A program made the translations under genes and the position numbers. The notes under the pieces were generated by a model. The model was not told where the DNA came from. It made no database searches and worked only from the letters and a program-made list of their open reading frames with translations. From Actinomadura atramentaria DSM 43919 (GTDB lineage Bacteria > Actinomycetota > Actinomycetes > Streptosporangiales > Streptosporangiaceae), in NCBI RefSeq assembly GCF_000381885.1, contig NZ_KB907217.1, forward strand, positions 1 to 64,000: a DNA stretch of 64,000 nt, read 5' to 3'. Below, piece by piece: positions 25,508 to 32,228 of this stretch. Within the stretch, counting starts at the first letter, position 1; every line of letters begins with the position of its first letter.

Positions 25508-25630
25508 CAGGGGCTCCTCCTTCGTCATCGGGTTCTCCGCCCGCCGACCGTAGCAGCGCCCGACCCGATGTCCGGATGTGACAGACAACTGTCGTTGCAG
25601 ACACCGCCCGTCTCCCGCGACAATTCCCTC

Positions 25631-26623
25631 ATGAGCCCGGCACCCCACCGCGTCGTCACCGCCGTCTTCCCCGGCGTCGACCTCCTCGACGTCACCGGCC
25701 CCGCCGAAGTGTTCTCCCTCGCCTCCCGCGCCGCCGGACGGCAGCCCTACGAGGTCCTGCTCGCCGCGCCCGGCGGCGGCACCGTCACCACCGCCGCCGG
25801 CGTCCGGATCGCCGCCGACCTCGCCTTCGACGACGTCGACGCCCTCGACCGCGTCGACACCCTCCTGGTCCCCGGCGCCAGCGACGGCGACCCCCACCGG
25901 CCGCGCGCCGTCGTCGACCCCGCCGTCGTGGACTGGGTACGGCGCACCGCGCCCCGCGCGGGCCGCGTCGCGTCGGTGTGCGTCGGCGCGCACGTCCTGG
26001 CCGCCGCCGGACTCCTGGACGGCCTCACCGCCACCACCCACTGGTCCACCGCCGCCCAGCTCGCCGCCGAGCACCCCGCCGTCACCGTCGACCCCGACCC
26101 GATCTTCGTGCGGTCCAGCGGCCGCGTGTGGACCGGCGCCGGCATCAGCGCCTGCCTGGACCTGTCCCTGGCGCTCGTCGCCGACGACCACGGCGAGGCC
26201 GCCGCCCTCGCCGTCGCCCGCTCCCTGGTCATGTACCTCAAACGGCAGGGCGGGCAGAGCCAGTTCAGCGTCCCCCTCGCCCACGCCGGGTCCGCCCGCC
26301 GCGACATCGACGACCTGCGCCTGTGGATCGCCGAGCACCTCGCCGAAGAACTGACCGCCGCCGAGATGGCCGCCCGCATGGGCCTCAGCGAGCGGCAGTT
26401 CGGCCGCGTGTTCCGGCGGCAGACCGGCACCACGCCCGCCGCGTACGTCGAGCAGGCCCGCGTCGAGGCCGCGCGGCGGCTCCTGGAGACCACCGACCTG
26501 CCGCTGCCGCGCGTCGCCGCCGACAGCGGGCTCGGGTCCGTCGAGACGCTGCACCGGGCGTTCCGGCGGCGGCTGGGCACCGGGCCCGGCACCTACCGGC
26601 GGAGGTTCCGCACCCTCGCCTGA
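25631..26623 (+). CDS. GlxA-family transcriptional regulator (DJ-1/PfpI + AraC HTH)
   Basis: A 330-aa two-domain activator. The N-terminal DJ-1/PfpI-like domain (about 1-190) includes FPGVDLLDVTGPAEVFSLA and the elbow SVCVGAHVLAAAGLLDG; the C-terminal 100 residues carry two AraC HTH motifs (ELTAAEMAARMGLSERQFGR, and PLPRVAADSGLGSVETLHRAF). Family members respond to nitrogenous metabolites and often activate an adjacent gene. Here the isochorismatase gene follows by 92 bp. ATG 25631 is chosen; ATG 25568 is in frame. Confidence 0.87.
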   Translation: MSPAPHRVVTAVFPGVDLLDVTGPAEVFSLASRAAGRQPYEVLLAAPGGGTVTTAAGVRIAADLAFDDVDALDRVDTLLVPGASDGDPHRPRAVVDPAVVDWVRRTAPRAGRVASVCVGAHVLAAAGLLDGLTATTHWSTAAQLAAEHPAVTVDPDPIFVRSSGRVWTGAGISACLDLSLALVADDHGEAAALAVARSLVMYLKRQGGQSQFSVPLAHAGSARRDIDDLRLWIAEHLAEELTAAEMAARMGLSERQFGRVFRRQTGTTPAAYVEQARVEAARRLLETTDLPLPRVAADSGLGSVETLHRAFRRRLGTGPGTYRRRFRTLA

Positions 26624-26715
26624 CCCTGATTCCCCAACCACTGATCCCCGCGCATCCGCAACGCCGCACCCGCGGCGGCGCGAGCGTGCGCGCGAACCGG
26701 AAGGAAACCCCTGCC

Positions 26716-27324
26716 ATGAGCACCACCGTCTCCGCCACCCTCCGCGACGTCTCCGGCCTGCCCGCCCGGCCGGCCCGGCTCGCCGAAGCCACGCTCGTCC
26801 TGATCGACTACCAGGACACCTACCGGTCCGGCGTCATGGCGCTGCCCGGCGCGGAACCCGCCCTGGCCGCCGGGGCGCGGCTGCTGGCCGCCGCCCGCGA
26901 CGCCGGCGCGCGGATCGTCCACGTCGCGCACGACGGCGGGCCCGGGTCCGCCTACGACGTCCGCGCCGCGAGCGGGGCGATCAGCGCCGAGGTCGCGCCC
27001 CGCGACGGCGAACCGGTCGTCGTCAAGACGTTCCCCGACTCGTTCCACCAGACCGACCTGCAGGACGTCCTCACCGGGCTCGGCGCGGGCCCCGACCTGG
27101 TCCTGGCCGGGTTCATGACCCACATGTGCGTCGCGTCCACCGCGCAGGGCGCGTTCAACCGCGGCTACCGGCCCACCGTCGTCGCCGACGCCTGCACCAC
27201 CCGGTCCCTCCCCGGCCCGGACGGCGCCTCGCTGCCCGCCGGCGACCTGCACCGCGCCGCCCTCACCGCCATCGGAGACCTCTACGGGATCGTCGTCCCC
27301 AGCGTTGACGCGCTCACCGCCTGA
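26716..27324 (+). CDS. isochorismatase-family cysteine hydrolase
   Basis: A 202-aa protein with the catalytic triad of cysteine-type amidohydrolases: D31 in LIDYQDTY, K104 in VVKTFPDSF and C138 in THMCVASTA. These cleave amides such as nicotinamide, carbamoyl compounds or isochorismate. The pairing with a GlxA-type regulator is recurrent, and the regulator probably senses the substrate or product. ATG 26716 has AAGGAA upstream. Substrate not assignable. Confidence 0.87.
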   Translation: MSTTVSATLRDVSGLPARPARLAEATLVLIDYQDTYRSGVMALPGAEPALAAGARLLAAARDAGARIVHVAHDGGPGSAYDVRAASGAISAEVAPRDGEPVVVKTFPDSFHQTDLQDVLTGLGAGPDLVLAGFMTHMCVASTAQGAFNRGYRPTVVADACTTRSLPGPDGASLPAGDLHRAALTAIGDLYGIVVPSVDALTA

Positions 27325-27391
27325 CGAGTTGGGACATCGATCCCAGCCAGGGGCTTTACACAGTAAGGTCCGGGGTGGGGTCGGGGCGGGC

Positions 27392-27397
27392 GATAAT
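27392..27397 (+). promoter_or_regulatory. -10 element GATAAT, glycerophosphodiesterase gene
   Basis: GATAAT ends 6 nt before GTG 27404 with no ribosome site; probably leaderless. Confidence 0.4.
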
Positions 27398-27403
27398 CGG
27401 GGC

Positions 27404-28255
27404 GTGCCGCGCAGCTACGCCTTCCTCGACCACCCCGGCCCCATCCCCTTCGCCCACCGCGGCGGAGCCGGCCGCCCCGAGAACACCCTGGCCGCGTTCC
27501 GCCGCGCCGCCGACCTCGGCTACCGGTACCTGGAGACCGACGCGCGCGCCACCGCCGACGGCGTCGCCGTCGCGTTCCACGACCGCACCCTGGACCGCGT
27601 CACCGACCGCACCGGCCCCCTGGCGCGGCTCCCCTACGCCGAGGTCGCCCGCGCCCGCGTCCGGGGCGTCGAGCGCGTCCCGCGCATCGAGGAGATCCTG
27701 GAGGAGTTCCCCGACGCGCGCGTCAACATCGACCTCAAGGACGCCGCCGTCATCGGCCCCCTCACCGAGGTCCTGCACCGCGCCCGCGCGTTCGACCGGG
27801 TCTGCGTCACCTCGTTCTCCACCCGGCGCCTCGCGCAGTTCCGCGCCCGCCTCCCCCTCTACACCGGCGGCGACGTCTGCACCGCCCTCGGCCCCCGCGA
27901 CCTGGTCACCCTGCGGACCCTGTCGCTGGCCGGCCGCGCCGAGGCGCGCCGCGAGCGGCTGGCCGCGCTCGCCGCCGCCGGCGTCGCCTGCGCCCAGGTC
28001 CCCGACGCCCTCGGCCCGCTGCGCGTCGTCACCGCGCCGTTCGTCGCCCAGTGCCACGCCCTCGGCCTGAAGGTCCACGTCTGGACCGTCAACGACGAGG
28101 CCGCGATGCAGCGCCTCCTGGACCTCGGCGTCGACGGGATCATGACCGACCAGCTCGTCGCGCTCCGCCACGTCATGTCCGCGCGCGGGCTCTGGCGGCA
28201 CGACCCGCCCGCCCCGCGCCCCGCTCCCCCGGCGGCTCCCGAGCGCCGGGGCTAG
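27404..28255 (+). CDS. glycerophosphodiester phosphodiesterase
   Basis: A 283-aa GDPD TIM-barrel enzyme that hydrolyses glycerophosphodiesters to glycerol-3-phosphate and an alcohol. Catalytic residues are visible: H18 in FAHRGGAGRPENT, E44 and D46 in YLETDARATADG and H59 in AFHDRTLDRVT. Later motifs (VNIDLKDA, VHVWTVNDE, DGIMTDQ) complete the family pattern. There is no signal peptide, so it is cytosolic. Its product would feed the glycerol-3-phosphate dehydrogenase at 60998-62503. Confidence 0.92.
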   Translation: MPRSYAFLDHPGPIPFAHRGGAGRPENTLAAFRRAADLGYRYLETDARATADGVAVAFHDRTLDRVTDRTGPLARLPYAEVARARVRGVERVPRIEEILEEFPDARVNIDLKDAAVIGPLTEVLHRARAFDRVCVTSFSTRRLAQFRARLPLYTGGDVCTALGPRDLVTLRTLSLAGRAEARRERLAALAAAGVACAQVPDALGPLRVVTAPFVAQCHALGLKVHVWTVNDEAAMQRLLDLGVDGIMTDQLVALRHVMSARGLWRHDPPAPRPAPPAAPERRG

Positions 28256-28279
28256 AGCGCGCCGCAGCGCGAGTGCGTT

Positions 28280-28325
28280 ACCTGGGCGGTGAAGCGACGC
28301 CGGAGGCGAGCTTCGCCGCCCAGGT
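28280..28325. terminator. long palindrome/hairpin between convergent genes
   Basis: ACCTGGGCGGTGAAGC and GCTTCGCCGCCCAGGT form a 16-bp stem with a single G-T wobble-type mismatch around a 14-nt loop that itself can fold. It lies between the phosphodiesterase and Phd-like genes and could be a bidirectional terminator or a dispersed palindromic repeat. Confidence 0.5.
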
Positions 28326-28409
28326 CGCGAAGCGATGCCGCGCTCGCACAGGCCCGGTGAGGCCCGAGCCGCCAGGCGAGGGCCGTGGGCCGGGACTTGG
28401 AAACACCGC

Positions 28410-28715
28410 CTAGCGGCCGAACCCCGGCGGGCGGCCCGGCTTGGGGCCCGCCGCCGGGCGCAGCTCGGCGGCGATCCGCAGCGGCCGCGCGGCGGGCCGC
28501 TCGTCCGGCGCGCCCGGCGCGGTGGTGCGGGTCAGGTCGATGTGCTGCTCGCGCTGCAGTTCATGGACGGCGCGCAGCAGTTCCAGGTCCTCCGCCGACA
28601 CCAGCGCGGCCATCGGCCGGCCGCGCCGCGTCAGCAGGACGGGGTCGCCGGTGTAGGCGACCCGGTTGACCAGATCGGCGAACTGGGCGCGCGCTTCGGT
28701 GACCGGGATTTCCAC
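28410..28715 (-). CDS. Phd/YefM-family antitoxin-like DNA-binding protein, orphan
   Basis: A 101-aa protein whose first 60 residues follow the Phd/YefM fold: VEIPVTEARAQFADLVNRV, TGDPVLLTRRGRP and MAALVSAEDLELLRAVHE. The C-terminal 40 residues are Pro/Arg-rich. No RelE/YoeB or PIN toxin gene adjoins it; instead it is divergent from a clpP pair across 102 bp containing two TGTAC-type palindromes. YefM-type proteins recognise TGTACA cores, so it probably binds there, controlling itself and clpP. GTG 28715 fits the family's start; no strong ribosome site is visible. Confidence 0.75.
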   Translation of the reverse strand: MEIPVTEARAQFADLVNRVAYTGDPVLLTRRGRPMAALVSAEDLELLRAVHELQREQHIDLTRTTAPGAPDERPAARPLRIAAELRPAAGPKPGRPPGFGR

Positions 28716-28760
28716 GGATTCATCGTATAGCGAACCCGCTTGGCCGACCCGAGCCGCCAA

Positions 28761-28777
28761 CTGTACGTTTCGTACAG
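28761..28777. promoter_or_regulatory. perfect palindrome 1 of the phd-clpP intergenic region
   Basis: CTGTACGTTTCGTACAG has 7-bp perfect arms and a 3-nt centre. It is one of two near-identical sites whose centres are 24 bp apart; half-sites carry the TGTAC core recognised by YefM-type antitoxins. Confidence 0.7.
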
Positions 28778-28784
28778 CGACTAT

Positions 28785-28801
28785 CTGTACGGAACGTACA
28801 G
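28785..28801. promoter_or_regulatory. perfect palindrome 2 of the phd-clpP intergenic region
   Basis: CTGTACGGAACGTACAG shares both arms with the first site and differs only in the 3-nt centre. It ends 16 bp before the clpP start and abuts the ribosome site, so occupancy would block expression. Confidence 0.7.
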
Positions 28802-28817
28802 TTCAAGGGAGGCGTTC

Positions 28818-29477
28818 ATGCTGCGACACGGATACCCGGGACTGCCCGCGCCCGAGCGGGGGCACGCGCCGAGCCCGCTCACCTACACCGGCCGGTCCTC
28901 GGCCGCCGCCGAGGCGCCCGCGCTCGCCGACGCCCAGATCTACGAGCGGCTGCTGCGCCGCCGCATCGTGTTCCTCGGCGAGGAGATCGACGACCGCGTC
29001 GCCAACCGCGTCGGCGGGCAGCTCCTGCTGCTGGCCGCCGACGACGCCGAGCGCGACATCACCCTCTACATCAACTCCCCCGGCGGCGTCGTGGACGCCG
29101 GCATGGCGATCTACGACATGATGCAGTTCGTCCCCAACGACATCGCCACCGTCGGCCTCGGCCTGGCCGCCTCGATGGGCCAGACGCTGCTGTGCGCGGG
29201 CGCGCCCGGCAAGCGGTACGCGCTCCCCCACACCCGCGTGATGATGCACCAGCCCCACGGCGGCATCGGCGGCACCGCCTCCGACATCAAGATCCAGGCC
29301 GAGCAGTCCCGCTACCTCAAGCGCGTCCTGGCCGAGCGCACCGCCTTCCACACCGGCCAGCCCGTCGAGCGCATCGACGCCGACGGGGACCGCGACCGCT
29401 GGTTCACCGCCGAGCAGGCCCGCGAGTACGGCCTGGTGGACCACGTCATCGACTCCACCGACCGGGTCGGATCGTGA
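28818..29477 (+). CDS. clpP: ClpP-family serine protease, first of a pair
   Basis: A 219-aa ClpP subunit with a complete triad: S119 in [12 protein letters not shown]144 in [11 protein letters not shown] and D193 in DRDRWFT. It should form the degradation chamber fed by Clp ATPases. ATG 28818 follows AAGGGAGG at good spacing. It overlaps the second clpP by 4 bp (GTGA). The pair is separate from any tig/clpX context, resembling the stress-induced clpP3-clpP4 operon of streptomycetes rather than the housekeeping clpP1-clpP2; that equivalence is inference. Probably regulated through the two palindromes upstream. Confidence 0.93.
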   Translation: MLRHGYPGLPAPERGHAPSPLTYTGRSSAAAEAPALADAQIYERLLRRRIVFLGEEIDDRVANRVGGQLLLLAADDAERDITLYINSPGGVVDAGMAIYDMMQFVPNDIATVGLGLAASMGQTLLCAGAPGKRYALPHTRVMMHQPHGGIGGTASDIKIQAEQSRYLKRVLAERTAFHTGQPVERIDADGDRDRWFTAEQAREYGLVDHVIDSTDRVGS

Positions 29478-30094
29478 CCGGCGCGCCCCTGCCCCGCGGC
29501 GAGAGCCGCCACATCGTCCCGTCCTACGTCGAGCGCACCTCCTACGGCGTGAAGGAGATGACGCCCTACAACAAGCTGTTCGAGGAGCGGATCGTCTTCC
29601 TCGGGTCGCCGCTGGACGACACCGCCGCCAACGACGTCACCGCGCAGCTCCTGGCCCTGGAGGGCATGGACCCCGACCGGCCCGTCAGCCTCTACATCAA
29701 CTCGCCCGGCGGCTCGCTCACCGCCATGACCGCCGTCCTGGACACGATGGCCTACATCCGGCCCCGCGTGGAGACCACCTGCGTCGGGCAGGCCGCGTCC
29801 GCCGCCGCCGTCGTGCTCGCCGCGGGCGCGCCCGGCACCCGCGCCGCGCTCCCCGGCGCCCGCGTCCTGCTGCGCGAACCCGCCGTCGAACCCGTCCGCG
29901 GGTCCTCCAGCGACCTGGCGATCCAGGCCGCCGAGATCCTGCGGCTGCGCGACCGCGCCGAGGAGACCATCGCCGCCGCCACCGGCCGCGACCCCGCCGA
30001 CGTCCGCCGCGACCTGCGCCGCGACCGGTACTTCACCGCCGCCGAGGCCCTCGACTACGGCCTCGTCGACGTCGTCCTGGCCCCGCGCGGCTGA
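29474..30094 (+). CDS. ClpP-like subunit lacking the catalytic histidine
   Basis: A 206-aa ClpP homologue with a 25-residue N-terminal extension ([17 protein letters not shown]). The serine (S109 in [11 protein letters not shown]) and aspartate (D184 in RRDRYFT) are kept, but the usual hydrophobic-H-Q-P motif reads LLREPAVEP, so R134 replaces the catalytic histidine; the codon is CGC. It is therefore probably inactive alone and acts as a structural or regulatory ring partner of the upstream ClpP. Start GTG overlaps the clpP stop. The following 170 bp carry the rbpA promoter. Confidence 0.88.
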   Translation: MTGAPLPRGESRHIVPSYVERTSYGVKEMTPYNKLFEERIVFLGSPLDDTAANDVTAQLLALEGMDPDRPVSLYINSPGGSLTAMTAVLDTMAYIRPRVETTCVGQAASAAAVVLAAGAPGTRAALPGARVLLREPAVEPVRGSSSDLAIQAAEILRLRDRAEETIAAATGRDPADVRRDLRRDRYFTAAEALDYGLVDVVLAPRG

Positions 30095-30205
30095 GCGCCC
30101 GGCGGCCGGGCGGCGACCCCGTCCGGCCGCCCCGCGCGCGGCGCCCGGCGGGCCCGGGCTCGTCGCCGGGTCCGCAAACCGCAGGGTTGGAACGGCCCCC
30201 GGGCG

Positions 30206-30231
30206 GGAATCTTGTGACCGGATCCAGCGTT
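30206..30231 (+). promoter_or_regulatory. SigR-type (thiol-stress) promoter of rbpA, GGAAT-N18-GTT
   Basis: GGAAT at 30206-30210 and GTT at 30229-30231 are separated by exactly 18 bp, the consensus for the disulfide-stress sigma factor SigR. The Streptomyces coelicolor rbpA gene is a known SigR target, so both motif and context agree. Confidence 0.7.
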
Positions 30232-30272
30232 GGCATGGACAACACCGCAAGTCGTCTGGGAGGCACGTGACG

Positions 30273-30617
30273 ATGGCCGAGCGCGCACTTCGCGGCACCC
30301 GACTCGGAGCGACGAGCTACGAGAACGATCGCAACACCGACCTGGCCCCCCGCCAGGAGGTGGACTACACCTGCGGCAAGGGCCACCGGTTCACCGTGAC
30401 GCTCGCCGCCGAGGCCGAGGTGCCGATGACGTGGGAATGCCGGAGCTGCGGGATCACCGCGCTCCGGGTAGACGGAGAACTGCCCCAGGCCAAGAAGGGC
30501 AAGCCCGCCCGCACCCACTGGGACATGCTCATGGAACGCAGGACCGTGGAGGACCTGGAGGAGGTCCTCGCCGAACGCCTGGCGATCCTGCGGGCGGGAC
30601 GCCGCAAGAGCGCCTGA
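30273..30617 (+). CDS. rbpA: RNA polymerase-binding protein RbpA
   Basis: A 114-aa protein, the normal RbpA length and specific to actinobacteria. The start MAERALRGTRLGATSYENDR, the CGKGH and CRSCG zinc-ribbon cysteines of the core, and the C-terminal sigma-interaction helix (THWDMLMERRTVEDLEEVL) are all present. RbpA binds the principal sigma factor and stabilises open complexes, and supports growth under rifampicin or oxidative stress. ATG 30273 agrees with family N-termini; an upstream GTG at 30267 is in frame. It has a SigR-type promoter upstream and a perfect 14-bp terminator stem downstream. Confidence 0.97.
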   Translation: MAERALRGTRLGATSYENDRNTDLAPRQEVDYTCGKGHRFTVTLAAEAEVPMTWECRSCGITALRVDGELPQAKKGKPARTHWDMLMERRTVEDLEEVLAERLAILRAGRRKSA

Positions 30618-30647
30618 CCCGCAGCACCCCCGACAACGACGTCCGTC

Positions 30648-30680
30648 CAGGGGCCGCACCGACCACCGGTGCGGCCCCTG
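30648..30680. terminator. strong terminator hairpin after rbpA
   Basis: CAGGGGCCGCACCG pairs perfectly with CGGTGCGGCCCCTG over a 5-nt loop. It lies 30 bp after rbpA and before the convergent fxsA. Confidence 0.8.
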
Positions 30681-30811
30681 ACGCGTTCCACGACCCGAAA
30701 ACCCCGCGCCCGAGGCGACGACGGGCCGCCGTGCGTTCCCCGTGCTGGGAACGCAGTTGCGCTGGAAACGCCCGGGGCCGGAAAACGTCGCAGGGACGGG
30801 ACTGGAGCCGA

Positions 30812-31351
30812 TCAGGGGCGGGCGCGCAGGTCGCCGGAGCCGTCGCCGGGCTCGTCGCGCAGGACCTCGCCGCGCACCACCGGCCCCCGCGGGGCGTCCC
30901 CGTCCGCGCGCGGCGCGCCGGGGAAGCCGAACTCCGGCGGGAACCCGCCGCCCAGCACGTCGCCCAGGCCCGGGGCCGCCGCCGCACGGCGCGCCGTGAA
31001 CCGGGCGAAAGCGCGGCGGACCAGCGGACGCGTCGGGGGCAGCAGCGTGAACGCGCCCGCCACGTCGCTGACGAACCCGGGCAGGAGCAGCAGCAGCCCG
31101 CCCGCCATCACCAGCGGCGCGTCGCCCGCCCGCTTGCCGGGCACCGCCGGGGGCACGCCGCGCGCCGCGTCCTGCAGCGTCCGCCACGCCCGGCGGCCCT
31201 CCCGGCGCACGATCCAGCCGCCCAGGGCGCTGCCCGCGAGCAGCAGCGCGAGGGTCGGCCAGCCGCCGAGCAGGTGGACGACGCCGAGGACGGCGAGGAT
31301 CTCCAGGACGGGCAGCAGCAGGAACGCGGCGATGAAGGGACGAGAGGGCAT
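30812..31351 (-). CDS. fxsA: FxsA-family membrane protein
   Basis: A 179-aa membrane protein. The N-terminal helices (FIAAFLLLPVLEILAVLGVVHLLGG), the GWIVRREG loop and the later helix (APLVMAGGLLLLLPGFVSDVAGAFTLLPPTRPLVR) are the FxsA family pattern. E. coli FxsA, when overproduced, relieves phage T7 exclusion by F plasmids; its normal job is unknown. The C-terminal 50 residues are hydrophilic and Gly/Pro/Asp-rich. A hairpin separates it from the ppm gene further downstream. Confidence 0.9.
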   Translation of the reverse strand: MPSRPFIAAFLLLPVLEILAVLGVVHLLGGWPTLALLLAGSALGGWIVRREGRRAWRTLQDAARGVPPAVPGKRAGDAPLVMAGGLLLLLPGFVSDVAGAFTLLPPTRPLVRRAFARFTARRAAAAPGLGDVLGGGFPPEFGFPGAPRADGDAPRGPVVRGEVLRDEPGDGSGDLRARP

Positions 31352-31402
31352 GGCTCCGGTTTCGCGGGGTCGGGAAAAACGTCTACGTCCGGTTCAACGC
31401 GG

Positions 31403-31435
31403 CGGGCCGCCGGAACGTTTCCGCCCGGCGGCCCG
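31403..31435 (-). terminator. hairpin after ppm
   Basis: CGGGCCGCCGG pairs with its exact complement across an 11-nt loop, 35 bp after the ppm stop and just before the fxsA promoter region. Confidence 0.6.
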
Positions 31436-31470
31436 TTGCCGTGTGCCCGTGCTGTGGACCCGCGTCCGGG

Positions 31471-32223
31471 TCAGCGCCGGAAGCGGGCCGTGCGGGCCTC
31501 CACGCCCCAGCGCGCCACCCGCCACGCCGCCTCGGCGATCACGTCGCGGCTCATCTTGCTCTGCCCGTGGACGCGCTCGTGGAAGGTGATCGGCACCTCC
31601 ACCACCCGCAACCCCTGCCGCAGCGTCCGCAGCGCCAGGTCGATCTGGAAGCAGTAGCCGCGCGACGCGACGCCGTCCAGGCCGATCTTCTCCAGCGTCG
31701 CGGCCCGGAACGCCCGGAACCCGCCCGTCGCGTCGTGGACGGGGACGTTCAGCACGATCCGCGCGTACACGTTCGCGCCGCGCGACAGCGCCTCGCGGCT
31801 GCGCGGCCAGTTCACGACCTTGCCGCCCGGCACCCACCGCGACCCGATGACCAGGTCGGCGTCGCGCAGGGCGGCCAGCAGCAGCGGCAGCTCCTCGGGC
31901 TGGTGGGAGCCGTCGGCGTCCATCTCGACGACGACGTCGAAGCCGTGCTCGCGCGCCCAGCCGAACCCGGCGATGTAGGCGGCGCCGAGCCCGTTCTTGG
32001 CGGTGCGGTGCAGGACGTGGACGTGGTCGTCGGCGGCCGCGAGGGCGTCGGCGAGCTCGCCGGTGCCGTCGGGGCTGTTGTCGTCCACGACCAGCACCGA
32101 GGCGTCCGGCACGGCGGCCCGGACCCGGGCGACGATCGCCTCGATGTTCTCGCGCTCGTCATAGGTCGGGATGACCACCACGACCCTGCCCAGATCCGGC
32201 GTTCCGTGCGCCGCTGTGTCCAT
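31471..32223 (-). CDS. ppm: polyprenol-monophosphomannose synthase (GT2)
   Basis: A 250-aa family-2 glycosyltransferase of the dolichol-phosphate-mannose synthase type. VVIPTYDERENIEAIV binds the nucleotide, VVDDNSPDGTGELA and the DxD at D102/D104 (VVEMDADGSHQPEEL) place the metal, and the C-terminal FHERVHGQSKMS is characteristic. There are no C-terminal membrane helices, as in actinobacterial Ppm. It moves mannose from GDP-mannose to polyprenyl phosphate for O-mannosylation and glycolipid synthesis. It lies 5 bp after lnt; in mycobacteria the two are fused as Ppm1, supporting a common complex. Confidence 0.92.
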   Translation of the reverse strand: MDTAAHGTPDLGRVVVVIPTYDERENIEAIVARVRAAVPDASVLVVDDNSPDGTGELADALAAADDHVHVLHRTAKNGLGAAYIAGFGWAREHGFDVVVEMDADGSHQPEELPLLLAALRDADLVIGSRWVPGGKVVNWPRSREALSRGANVYARIVLNVPVHDATGGFRAFRAATLEKIGLDGVASRGYCFQIDLALRTLRQGLRVVEVPITFHERVHGQSKMSRDVIAEAAWRVARWGVEARTARFRR

Positions 32224-32228
32224 CGCTG

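Noticed and set aside
28410-28715. Complete toxin-antitoxin module
   Set aside because: Only the Phd/YefM-like antitoxin is present; both neighbours are unrelated (phosphodiesterase, ClpP).
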